Source of the DNA: Acinetobacter colistiniresistens
GTDB lineage: Bacteria; Pseudomonadota; Gammaproteobacteria; Pseudomonadales; Moraxellaceae
Direction of reading: 5' to 3'
DNA length: 64,000 nt
Assembly (NCBI RefSeq): GCF_024582815.1
Contig: NZ_CP102099.1
Location: 3,286,001-3,350,000 of the forward strand
Translations under genes and position numbers: made by a program
Part shown: one piece after another, positions 57,244 to 64,000 of the stretch
Numbering within the stretch: position 1 is the stretch's first letter
Layout: every line of letters begins with the position of its first letter
The notes under the pieces: generated by a model
Told to the model about the DNA's origin: nothing
Seen by the model: only the letters and a program-made list of their open reading frames with translations
The model's database searches: none

Positions 57244-58437
57244 TTACTTTAAGTCATTCGTGTTTGAAGTCTCTGTATCTTGAGAGTTTTTAATTTGAAT
57301 ATCAAGCTCTACATGATCTGTTTCAACATTTATATGCTTGGTTTGCCCTTCTGCCAGCACAACTTCAGTTGGCAGACCATATAAACGACTTTTTTCATAA
57401 TGGTCGCGTGCATGTTTTAGCAGTACCACAATAACTGCTGCAACAGGTAAAGCGATTAACATGCCAAGGAATCCACCTAGTTGTGCCCCTGCAAGTACAG
57501 CAAAAACAACTGCAACTGGCGACAAACCAATTTTATCACCCAGTAAAAATGGCTGAAGAATATAACCTTCGACCATTTGGCCAATCATGAAGACAACACC
57601 CACTAGCAGCAATTGTGTCCAGTCAAGTCCAAACTGGAACAGTGTTGCAATGATAGCTGCAATAATTCCGACACCAAATCCTAAATAAGGAATAATACTG
57701 GCTAGACCAGCAATCATGCCAATAATCAAGCCAACTTCTAAACCAATAAATTGTAAACCAACAGCATAAACAATTCCCAATAAAAGCATGACAAGGAATT
57801 GTCCTTTGACAAAAGCACCTAGAACACTATGGCACTCACGAACAATGGTTAAGGTAGAGGCTTCATAAGGACGTGGTATCAAACGTCTAAAGCTTTGTAA
57901 CATACGATCCCAATCCAGTAAGAAATAGAAAGAAATAATTGGAATCAGTACAACCACACCACCAATCTGGATGAAATTCAGTCCAGACTGAGCAACCCTT
58001 AACGCCATCGTTTGGATACTATCCGCACTGTAATTGGTTTGAATATAATCCATCAAGGCCTTGGTAATTTGATCAGTATCAATTTCCATTGGAACCACAT
58101 TAAAGGTATGTGATACCCACGGCAAGAAAGTTGCATTCACCCAGTGAATACCAGCAGGAATGCTATCTCGAGCATACATCAACTGTTTCCAAATCAATGG
58201 CACCAAGAACCATAAAACCATGGTCAAAGTAACACCAATACCTATAAAAACGATGCTGATAGCCAACCAACGTGGAAGTTTAATTTTTACAAGAACATCG
58301 ACTAAAGGACTAAATAGGTAAGCAATAAAAAAAGCACCAACAAAAGGGATCACAATGGGCTTTAATAAATAGAGAACCCAAAGGAATAATGCGAGCCCAG
58401 CGAGGATAAAGATACGACGCAGTACCTGATCTTGCAT
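57244..58437 (-). CDS. AI-2E/PerM family transporter
   Basis: A 397-residue membrane protein of about seven to eight helices: ILAGLALFLWVLYLLKP at the start, FFIAYLFSPLVDVLVK, and the C-terminal GVVFMIGQMVEGYILQPFLLGDKIGLSPV signature of the PerM/AI-2E family. Substrate unknown; the family includes a claimed autoinducer-2 exporter and Na+/H+ antiporters. Co-oriented with hda, a common arrangement in gammaproteobacteria (perM-hda). Confidence 0.87.
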   Translation of the reverse strand: MQDQVLRRIFILAGLALFLWVLYLLKPIVIPFVGAFFIAYLFSPLVDVLVKIKLPRWLAISIVFIGIGVTLTMVLWFLVPLIWKQLMYARDSIPAGIHWVNATFLPWVSHTFNVVPMEIDTDQITKALMDYIQTNYSADSIQTMALRVAQSGLNFIQIGGVVVLIPIISFYFLLDWDRMLQSFRRLIPRPYEASTLTIVRECHSVLGAFVKGQFLVMLLLGIVYAVGLQFIGLEVGLIIGMIAGLASIIPYLGFGVGIIAAIIATLFQFGLDWTQLLLVGVVFMIGQMVEGYILQPFLLGDKIGLSPVAVVFAVLAGAQLGGFLGMLIALPVAAVIVVLLKHARDHYEKSRLYGLPTEVVLAEGQTKHINVETDHVELDIQIKNSQDTETSNTNDLK

Positions 58438-58571
58438 AAAATCTAGCCTTTTTTCGTGTAATCGTTATAAATGAAAAAAAAATTTAATTAAAGATAGCAT
58501 TTTCGAGCATAAATAACATAAGAGTTTCGTATATTCAGGTTATAATCTGCCGCCACTGCGGAGACTTCACT

Positions 58572-59642
58572 ATGAGCAACTCAACTTCTACCCCAAATAC
58601 TGGTTTAAGCTATAAAGATGCGGGCGTCGACATTGAAGCGGGCGACGCACTGGTCGATCGTATCAAATCTGTCGCTAAACGTACCACTCGTCCTGAAGTA
58701 ATGGGCGGCCTCGGTGGTTTTGGCGCGCTATGTAAAATCCCTAAAGGTTATGAAGAACCTGTATTGGTTTCAGGAACAGATGGCGTAGGTACAAAATTAC
58801 GTCTGGCGCTGAACCTCAACCGTCACGACACCATTGGTCAAGATCTCGTTGCAATGTGTGTAAACGACTTACTTGTTTGTGGTGCTGAACCATTATTCTT
58901 TCTCGACTACTATGCAACGGGTCATTTGAATGTTGATGTTGCAGCAGATGTAGTGACAGGTATCGGTAAAGGTTGTGAACTTGCTGGTTGTGCATTGGTT
59001 GGTGGTGAAACTGCTGAAATGCCTGGCATGTATGAAGGTGAAGATTACGACCTTGCTGGTTTTGCTGTGGGTGTGGTTGAACACAGTAAAATTATTGATG
59101 GAACTAAAGTGAAGTCTGGTGATGTACTTCTTGGTGTGGCATCAAGTGGTGCACATTCAAATGGTTATTCTTTACTACGTAAAATTTTAGATGTTAAGAA
59201 TGTCGACTTAACTCAAATCGTAGATGGTCGCCCACTTGCTGACGTTGCAATGGAACCAACGCGTATTTATGTTAAACCGGTGCTCGAACTATGCAAACAA
59301 GTTGATGTACATGCTATGGCACACATCACTGGTGGTGGTTTACCAGGTAACTTACCGCGTGTTCTTCCAAATGGTGCGCAAGCTGTGATTGACGAATCAA
59401 GCTGGGAATGGTCTGAATTATTCCAGTTGTTACAACGTGAAGGTAACGTAGAGCGCTTTGAAATGTACCGTACATTTAACTGTGGCGTGGGTATGGTGAT
59501 TGCAGTTGATGCCAGCGAAGCTGACAAAGCAATTGAGGTATTGAATGCTCAAGGCGAAAAAGCATGGAAAATTGGTTATATCCAAGAAAATGCTGCATCA
59601 GTTGAAGGTGCTGACGAAAAAATTCGCGTGATCTTTGCATAA
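58572..59642 (+). CDS. purM: phosphoribosylformylglycinamidine cyclo-ligase
   Basis: AIR synthetase, fifth step of purine synthesis. 356 residues. Motifs [29 protein letters not shown] and [12 protein letters not shown] are family signatures, and [15 protein letters not shown] is near the C-terminus. It overlaps purN by one base at 59642 (TAATG), so the two are coupled. purL is elsewhere in this window. Confidence 0.97.
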   Translation: MSNSTSTPNTGLSYKDAGVDIEAGDALVDRIKSVAKRTTRPEVMGGLGGFGALCKIPKGYEEPVLVSGTDGVGTKLRLALNLNRHDTIGQDLVAMCVNDLLVCGAEPLFFLDYYATGHLNVDVAADVVTGIGKGCELAGCALVGGETAEMPGMYEGEDYDLAGFAVGVVEHSKIIDGTKVKSGDVLLGVASSGAHSNGYSLLRKILDVKNVDLTQIVDGRPLADVAMEPTRIYVKPVLELCKQVDVHAMAHITGGGLPGNLPRVLPNGAQAVIDESSWEWSELFQLLQREGNVERFEMYRTFNCGVGMVIAVDASEADKAIEVLNAQGEKAWKIGYIQENAASVEGADEKIRVIFA

Positions 59643-60268
59643 TGAGAATTGCGGTCCTTGTCTCTGGCAACGGTAGCAACTTACAGGCCCTGATAGATGC
59701 AAATCTGTCAGGGCAAATCATTGGTGTGCTCTCAAACAAAGCCGATGCATACGCATTACAACGTGCTGAGAACGCCAATATTGCGACCGCTGTGATTTCA
59801 CATAAAGACTATCCAAGTCGAGAAAGTTTCGATGAAGCCATGCACCAGCAGCTATTAGCATGGCAAGTAGATTTAGTTATTCTTGCAGGTTTCATGCGGA
59901 TTTTAACGCCAAGCTTTGTGAACAATTGGCAAGGCAAAATGTTAAACATCCACCCTTCTCTGTTGCCTGTTTATAAAGGCATCAATACTCATCAGCGCGT
60001 ATTGAATACAGGCGACCGTTTGCATGGCTGTACCGTTCATTTTGTCACGGCTGAACTAGATGCTGGCCAAAGTATTGCCCAATCCGCGATTCAAGTCAGT
60101 GTGCATGATAACGTAGAAAGTCTGGCACACCGTGTACACGAACTTGAGCATTTTATTTATCCTCAAGTGGCCGAATGGCTCTGTAACGGCCAGCTTAGCT
60201 GGAAAAACGGGCAAGCCTATTTCAATCGAAAACCTCTAGAACGCCCCATTCAGTTTACCCAGTTTTAA
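59642..60268 (+). CDS. purN: phosphoribosylglycinamide formyltransferase
   Basis: GAR transformylase, third step of purine synthesis, using 10-formyl-THF. 208 residues. Motifs VLVSGNGSNLQALIDA, LAGFMRILTPSFV, NIHPSLLP and the CTVHFV...LDAGQSIAQ signature are present, with the catalytic Asn/His/Asp in order. Overlaps purM; a terminator hairpin follows. Confidence 0.97.
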   Translation: MRIAVLVSGNGSNLQALIDANLSGQIIGVLSNKADAYALQRAENANIATAVISHKDYPSRESFDEAMHQQLLAWQVDLVILAGFMRILTPSFVNNWQGKMLNIHPSLLPVYKGINTHQRVLNTGDRLHGCTVHFVTAELDAGQSIAQSAIQVSVHDNVESLAHRVHELEHFIYPQVAEWLCNGQLSWKNGQAYFNRKPLERPIQFTQF

Positions 60269-60273
60269 AAATA

Positions 60274-60301
60274 AAAACGCATCCTCGGATGCGTTTTTTC
60301 T
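60274..60301 (+). terminator. purMN terminator
   Basis: AAAACGCATCC-TC-GGATGCGTTTT hairpin just after the stop codon. Confidence 0.9.
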
Positions 60302-60449
60302 TTATATCTTTCAATAATTTATATTATCAATTTACAATCTTGTTGCACTGAAATTCTATTTTTATTTTTCCAAAATAATTTTAAATAAATTTGTAAATAC
60401 TGAGCTTAAATGCTCATAATTTACCCAATACAGAATTTGAGCAAATCCC

Positions 60450-60674
60450 ATGCGCCTTCACTATTTGAAAAAAGGTAACTTGTACTTGCATATTCAGACT
60501 GACTTGTTTGAGCAATACGAGGATTACTCAGATATAAGTGGAATGTTTAATCAGCAGTACATTTTTTCTGAAAAGAAGGAAGGTGCTATGGAGTTTCAAA
60601 CAAAGGTAGCAGCAGAACGTTATTTGTTTTTGAATAAGAGAAAACTCAAAGGCTTCATAGTTGTTCGGGAATAA
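60450..60674 (+). CDS. small protein of unknown function, near the prophage edge
   Basis: 74 residues, charged and soluble (DLFEQYEDYSDISGMFNQQY, KKEGAMEFQTKVAAERYLF). No membrane segment or motif recognised. It is followed by its own hairpin terminator (60680-60699). It sits between purN and phage lysis genes, so it may be part of the prophage or the last host gene. Confidence 0.55.
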   Translation: MRLHYLKKGNLYLHIQTDLFEQYEDYSDISGMFNQQYIFSEKKEGAMEFQTKVAAERYLFLNKRKLKGFIVVRE

Positions 60675-60679
60675 AAAAG

Positions 60680-60699
60680 AGCCCCTAGTTATAGGGGCT
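60680..60699 (+). terminator. terminator after the 74-aa gene
   Basis: AGCCCCTA-GTTA-TAGGGGCT stem, preceded by A6 and followed by TATC. Confidence 0.75.
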
Positions 60700-60732
60700 T
60701 ATCTCTCCTGCACACATTGAAGGCATATAGAT

Positions 60733-60834
60733 ATGCTCACATTAGTTTTTATTGAATGTGCAGTGCAACCCGGTAATAGAATTAGAATGCAGACGCTAAA
60801 CAGCAAAGAACTGATAGATCGGCTGCATCTGTGA
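60733..60834 (+). CDS. possible 33-residue ORF convergent to the endolysin
   Basis: An ATG open frame of 33 codons (MLTLVFIECAVQPGNRIRMQ, then TLNSKELIDRLHL). It ends one base from the endolysin stop on the other strand. The tail NSKELIDRLHL resembles the first helix of a small excisionase-like HTH protein, which is not enough to assign it. No good ribosome site; it may be chance. Confidence 0.25.
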   Translation: MLTLVFIECAVQPGNRIRMQTLNSKELIDRLHL

Positions 60835-60835
60835 A

Positions 60836-61285
60836 TTACTTTTTTAAGAATAGGTCACGCTCGGCTGCACGACGACGAGTAAGGCCATTCAAAACTTTAC
60901 CCTTAGCTTTGTTCCATCTTGGGAATTGGTCAGCAGCGCCAACATAATCTTTGGCATTCAGCTTTTTAAGAAGTGTGGATGATGCAAAGTTGCCTGAACC
61001 GATGTTATAGACAAACGACACAAGTGCATCAAATTGATTCTGAGAAAGTGGCACTTTCACCAGGTTATTCACAGAGGTTTCAAAGCGCTTTAGATCGTGT
61101 GCAAAGTACGACTTGGCTTGGTCTAAGGTACAAGTGTCGCCTTTCTTAACTTTCACACCATTTGGGTAAACAGTGGTTCCAATGCCAATAGTCCAAACTC
61201 CCACCCCATCATCATAAGCGTTAAGGCGTGTTCCTTCGAAACTGGCAATAAGATCAAGTCCTACATTACTTGTTGTTTTGCTCAT
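60836..61285 (-). CDS. phage endolysin, GH24 lysozyme
   Basis: T4-type lysozyme that degrades peptidoglycan at the end of the phage cycle. The ATG at 61285 overlaps the holin stop (TGATG) and gives 149 residues; the earlier in-frame start would add four residues. Motifs: GLDLIASFEGTRLNAYDDGVG (catalytic Glu), WTIGIGTTVYPNG, FDALVSFVYNIGSGNFASST and WNKAKGKVLNGLTRRRAAE. No signal peptide, so it needs the holin next to it to reach the wall. Confidence 0.93.
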   Translation of the reverse strand: MSKTTSNVGLDLIASFEGTRLNAYDDGVGVWTIGIGTTVYPNGVKVKKGDTCTLDQAKSYFAHDLKRFETSVNNLVKVPLSQNQFDALVSFVYNIGSGNFASSTLLKKLNAKDYVGAADQFPRWNKAKGKVLNGLTRRRAAERDLFLKK

Positions 61286-61563
61286 CACCCACCCCACTTA
61301 TTAACATTTTTCTTCAAGTACTCTTCAATGAACGTACTTCCCAAGATGCCGAGTGCACATGCGATGGCCACCAAAGCAATCGGGCTTAATGTTGGGAACT
61401 GAATTAATACGACACCAGCAATTGATGAAGTTGCTGAACCTAGAATTGTCCGCCCAACAATCAAACGCACTGATAGCGGATCGCTTGAAACTAAGAGTCT
61501 GCTCATTCCGATAAGCCCTCCAACAATAAATAATGTGAGTAATGTCTTCTCATGGTCTTGCAT
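61285..61563 (-). CDS. phage holin, LydA-like
   Basis: 92 residues with three likely membrane segments (LLTLFIVGGLIGMSRLLV; TILGSATSSIAGVVLIQ; LSPIALVAIACALGILGST) and a charged, lysine-rich C-terminus. It matches the LydA/Phage_holin_3_3 pattern. It sits directly before the endolysin and overlaps it by one base, the usual lysis cassette. Forms the pores that release the endolysin. Confidence 0.85.
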   Translation of the reverse strand: MQDHEKTLLTLFIVGGLIGMSRLLVSSDPLSVRLIVGRTILGSATSSIAGVVLIQFPTLSPIALVAIACALGILGSTFIEEYLKKNVNKWGG

Positions 61564-61586
61564 TCACTTTTCTCCAGATAATAAAA

Positions 61587-61605
61587 AACGCCCAAATTGG
61601 GCGTT
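61587..61605 (-). terminator. terminator after the tail gene
   Basis: AACGCCCAA-TTGGGCGTT hairpin with an A-rich side that reads as a T run on the minus strand; it lies after the stop of 61623-63026. Confidence 0.8.
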
Positions 61606-61622
61606 TACATAACTTTTTATAT

Positions 61623-63026
61623 TCAACTAACTACACCAAAACCCTTCCATGTACCCACTGCTGAACCGGCACCATCTACTGTACAAACGTACCCGATTGG
61701 CTGACCACTTGATGGTGCCGTGTTGTCGACAATGTCCCCTTGTACATCTCCAAAGAATCTAGGAGTAGTTGGCGCAGCCAAGGCATCAAATGATCGATGC
61801 ATATTCCATTTTTTTGAAACACCAGCTTTTTTCCAGAAGTACTGTCCATCAGTAATTTGGATTTTCCCTGAAACTTTTATTGATTGCGCATTGATAGGTT
61901 TGGATCCATCTATTTCACTAAGTACATAGTTGTAAATAGCGGTATCTGATGAATTAGGCTCATCACCGTAATACGGAATAATCCACTTATCTGAAGTAAG
62001 GACATATTCAGAATTAATAGGCGACACTCCGATATTAAAACTGATGGCCTCGTACAAACAATTCTTCAATGTGTCATCACAAACAACTAGTTTAATTTGC
62101 CCAGCCGCCCATGCAGCATCAATATTTTGATACCAGAGTAGAGAGTTAACATTTGGTCGTGATGCATCAAAAATATGACCACAACTAACAAATGTGTCTT
62201 CAAAATAATATTCAGCAAAATTATTTCTGTAATTTAAATGTCGTCCACTACTGAAACCTACATAAGTATTCCCCTTTGAAACAACTTTATTGAATTTACC
62301 ACCCTGAAAAACAGCATTATCAGAATGATTGAATGAGCTCCAGTCACTACCTTTTGCTTGTTGATATACAGTATTATTCGTCAAATTAACTTCAATGTAA
62401 TTACCAGTATCTGGTGTTACACCTGCAAAACTAAATTCACTATGACCAAAAGCCACATTAGGGCGATTATCGTAAGGTTTTTGAGACCTTAACCATGCTG
62501 TATTGCTGTAGACATCGGAAATTAAATCAGTCCCTGTGGAGCCGTCAAATTCAACAACTTGAGAGCAGTTTTTGAAAATATTGTCATGAATCTTCACATT
62601 TCTGGACTTTTGCCCAAAGTATGCTGCTCTCACAACACCTACGGCATAACCTACTGTTGTATTCGCATAGACGTTTGCATCAATACCATGCACCTCAATT
62701 GCTGTACCAAGCTCTGGTAATCGATCACCGGTCACATTAAAGGTGTTAGAAGCAATCTCATAATCGAGTCCATACTGTCTAGCCACACCATCCCATGTAT
62801 CTTTAAGGAATTGATAGCGACCTGCAGCAGTTGTGTATTTCACTTGCCCGTCAGTTTGTGTAAATGGCTTTTTTACGTTTGGGTGCCAAGAAAGGTCATC
62901 TATTCGTTGATTGCCAAAGAGAGTGTTATAGCCATATTTCACACCCTCTGTGGCTGCAATCAAATCAAGCATTTTTCTTGCATTTGGATTATTCATTAAT
63001 TGCATTAGCTGTTGTGATGTAGCCAT
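61623..63026 (-). CDS. chimeric phage protein: truncated lysozyme head plus beta-helix tailspike body
   Basis: 467 residues. Residues 17-87 match the beginning of a GH104 (lambda R-like) lysozyme: ARKMLDLIAATEGVKYGYN with the likely catalytic Glu27, SWHPNVKK, then TAAGRYQFLKDTWD. Directly after QYGL (residue 87) the sequence becomes beta-helix: EIASNTFNV, ANVYANTTVGYAVGV, NVKIHDNIFKNC. The rest resembles the receptor-binding body of a tailspike, ending GTWKGFGVVS. The lysozyme domain lacks its second half. Likely a fusion made by deletion inside the prophage. Host-surface recognition is the probable remaining role. Confidence 0.8.
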   Translation of the reverse strand: MATSQQLMQLMNNPNARKMLDLIAATEGVKYGYNTLFGNQRIDDLSWHPNVKKPFTQTDGQVKYTTAAGRYQFLKDTWDGVARQYGLDYEIASNTFNVTGDRLPELGTAIEVHGIDANVYANTTVGYAVGVVRAAYFGQKSRNVKIHDNIFKNCSQVVEFDGSTGTDLISDVYSNTAWLRSQKPYDNRPNVAFGHSEFSFAGVTPDTGNYIEVNLTNNTVYQQAKGSDWSSFNHSDNAVFQGGKFNKVVSKGNTYVGFSSGRHLNYRNNFAEYYFEDTFVSCGHIFDASRPNVNSLLWYQNIDAAWAAGQIKLVVCDDTLKNCLYEAISFNIGVSPINSEYVLTSDKWIIPYYGDEPNSSDTAIYNYVLSEIDGSKPINAQSIKVSGKIQITDGQYFWKKAGVSKKWNMHRSFDALAAPTTPRFFGDVQGDIVDNTAPSSGQPIGYVCTVDGAGSAVGTWKGFGVVS

Positions 63027-63071
63027 AACTTTTCCTCGGGCAATAAAAAACCGACCATTTTTAGGCCGGCT

Positions 63072-63179
63072 TTAGGTTTTAATCGCTGAAATAATTTCTG
63101 GAAGTTTCCAGATTAATATTGGTATGGAAATTATGAAAGATGACTTAAATATATCCCACCAATAATATTTTTCTTTCAT
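63072..63179 (-). CDS. 35-residue single-pass membrane peptide
   Basis: ATG at 63179. The protein MKEKYYWWDIFKSS then FIISIPILIWKLPEIISAI is one hydrophobic helix with a charged start. Its ATG overlaps the stop of the ORF next to it (ATGA). Holin- or spanin-like role is possible but not shown. No family recognised. Confidence 0.5.
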   Translation of the reverse strand: MKEKYYWWDIFKSSFIISIPILIWKLPEIISAIKT

Positions 63180-63334
63180 CGAATGACCTCAATCAATTTT
63201 GCAGTTGCATTAAGAATGTTTGAAAACTGCCATATCAAAATGCCTAGTAAGACAGATCCTGTTACCTTCCAGTAGCCATGTTCTTTCATAATTACCTCTA
63301 CTTTTTGCAGAATTACTGCTATAATTTCAGGCAT
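63176..63334 (-). CDS. 52-residue (or 37-residue) single-pass membrane peptide
   Basis: The start is either 63334 (MPEIIAVILQKVEV..., after AAGGAG) or the inner ATG at 63289 (MKEHGYWKVTGSVLLGILIW, after GAGGT). The shorter form shares the MKE..YW opening with the next ORF, suggesting a duplication. One hydrophobic segment. Its stop overlaps the start of 63072-63179, so the two are coupled. Confidence 0.5.
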   Translation of the reverse strand: MPEIIAVILQKVEVIMKEHGYWKVTGSVLLGILIWQFSNILNATAKLIEVIR

Positions 63335-63374
63335 AGATTGTATTTCTCCTTAATCTTGCTCCGGTTAAGTTGTA

Positions 63375-63408
63375 AAAAAACCCCGATGCGTCAACATCGG
63401 GGTTTTGT
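63375..63408. terminator. strong hairpin upstream of the mini-ORFs
   Basis: CCCCGATG (63381-63388) pairs with CATCGGGG (63395-63402) around GTTGACG-type loop, flanked by A7 and TTTTGTTTT. It can end transcription from either side. Confidence 0.85.
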
Positions 63409-63420
63409 TTTGGTATTAAG

Positions 63421-63440
63421 AAAGCACCCTAGGGTGCTTT
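63421..63440 (-). terminator. terminator after the lipoprotein gene
   Basis: Perfect 20-nt palindrome AAAGCACCCTAGGGTGCTTT just beyond the stop of 63448-63933. Confidence 0.75.
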
Positions 63441-63447
63441 AATTAAA

Positions 63448-63933
63448 TCAATTAATTCTATATTTCTGTTTAAGCTTTTGATTTATGAAATTGGTATCAA
63501 AGATATTTTGAGATGGATCAGCTTCTGCATTAATGCAGCGCGCATCTAAGGTTGTTTTTGCTCTATGCACACTTTGCAATCCACCACCATAAGTTGTGGT
63601 GGTTGCATTGGCTGTGGCGTAATTACCATAGGCATATACATTTGCATTAGTAGAGGTTGTGCGTGGCAAATCAACATAAGAAGTATTCACTGTATCTTTA
63701 CCATTTAAAACCTGAAAGCTTTTACATCCTCTTGATAGCATTAAGTCTGATGCTCTTAATAAAGCAAACTCATTCACTTTTTCTCTAGATGTAACACCGT
63801 TGCCACGGAAAGTTATACGGTAATATCCTGGAGATAACTCGGTATCTTCAAAACCGCCAGTTAACCCATTACTTTGATAACTTGTAGCACAAGCTGATAA
63901 TAAAATTATTGGTATTAAACTAAAAAACTTCAT
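63448..63933 (-). CDS. CC0125/CC1285-type lipoprotein
   Basis: 161-residue predicted lipoprotein: signal MKFFSLIPIILLSAC (lipobox LSAC), then GGFEDTELSPGYYRITFRGN and TSREKVNEFALLRASDLMLS, the pattern of the CC0125/CC1285 family. Function unknown. It is at the outer edge of the prophage region and could be a lysogeny-associated surface gene or part of the host. Confidence 0.72.
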   Translation of the reverse strand: MKFFSLIPIILLSACATSYQSNGLTGGFEDTELSPGYYRITFRGNGVTSREKVNEFALLRASDLMLSRGCKSFQVLNGKDTVNTSYVDLPRTTSTNANVYAYGNYATANATTTTYGGGLQSVHRAKTTLDARCINAEADPSQNIFDTNFINQKLKQKYRIN

Positions 63934-63934
63934 T

Positions 63935-63964
63935 ATAAATCCCCCACCTTGATGAGGGATTTAT
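63935..63964. terminator. hairpin upstream of the last gene
   Basis: ATAAATCCC and GGGATTTAT form a stem around a 12-nt loop, close to the right window edge. It may end transcription from genes beyond the window. Confidence 0.55.
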
Positions 63965-64000
63965 AGCATATTTAACGACCAAACAGAATGTTATTTAACT

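Noticed and set aside
60836..64000. A complete prophage.
   Set aside because: Only the lysis genes, a chimeric tail gene, two mini-ORFs and a lipoprotein are visible; no integrase, capsid or terminase lies within the window, although the phage may continue beyond the right edge.

Overview
The window is chromosomal DNA of an Acinetobacter species. The base composition is AT-rich. It carries a CarO-type outer-membrane protein, a pair of CSLREA proteins of which one ends in a GlyGly-CTERM (rhombosortase-type) tail, an NadM-type NMN adenylyltransferase, and a gene order typical of this genus. Most of the window is conserved housekeeping sequence. The accessory signal is concentrated in an IS-disrupted patch (27.3-33.6 kb), the CSLREA pair (52-56.4 kb) and a prophage remnant at the right edge (60.7-64 kb).

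Layout. 1-5.2 kb (minus): era (cut by the window edge), rnc, a DUF4845 membrane protein, lepB, lepA and a hotdog thioesterase. 5.3-8.7 kb: a DegP/MucD periplasmic protease and divergent nadB. 8.9-11.4 kb (minus): pabC-mltG-tmk, tightly packed. 11.6-17.3 kb (plus): a sulfate assimilation locus, sbp, an alpha/beta hydrolase, cysT-cysW-cysA and a CysB-type regulator. 17.4-27 kb: carO, dapD, queE-queC (queuosine precursor), a small secreted protein, a Dph6-type ATPase, bcp, a CAP-domain lipoprotein, a VOC protein, nadM, an enoyl-CoA hydratase, a glycerate kinase and a NIF3/YqfO-like protein. 27.3-33.6 kb: a DUF3885 gene split by an IS3-family (IS51-like) element that itself contains a second full copy of the same element, a decayed Nudix gene, an exported protein of unknown function, a Bcr/CflA efflux pump and a frameshifted membrane gene. 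33.7-42.1 kb: purL, a DUF4442 protein, dgt, a Cys-rich protein, ruvA and ruvB. 42.2-48.5 kb: a lipoprotein and the Tol-Pal operon (ybgC-tolQ-tolR-tolA-tolB-pal). 48.6-52 kb: fbp, an rRNA/tRNA methyltransferase, and a sigma factor with a membrane partner and a DUF3106 protein. 52-60.3 kb: two CSLREA proteins, hda, a PerM/AI-2E transporter, purM-purN. 60.4-64 kb: prophage endolysin, holin, a chimeric lysozyme/beta-helix gene, two tiny membrane ORFs and a lipoprotein.

Functional links: the sulfate genes form a complete importer with its regulator; TolQRA-TolB-Pal form the envelope constriction machine; PurL, PurM and PurN are three steps of purine synthesis, at two loci; LepB processes exported proteins; Hda restrains DnaA.

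Most notable observations: (1) a run of nine G residues encodes exactly the glycine motif of the GlyGly-CTERM tail at 52061-52069, so slippage by one base would switch or remove the sorting/anchor tail; (2) an IS inserted into an identical copy of itself, with both 3-bp target duplications readable and host and IS frames exactly reconstructable; (3) a prophage gene in which a truncated lambda-R-like lysozyme start is fused in frame to a beta-helix tailspike body; (4) two overlapping mini-ORFs for single-pass membrane peptides in the same prophage. No CRISPR array, tRNA or rRNA was seen.
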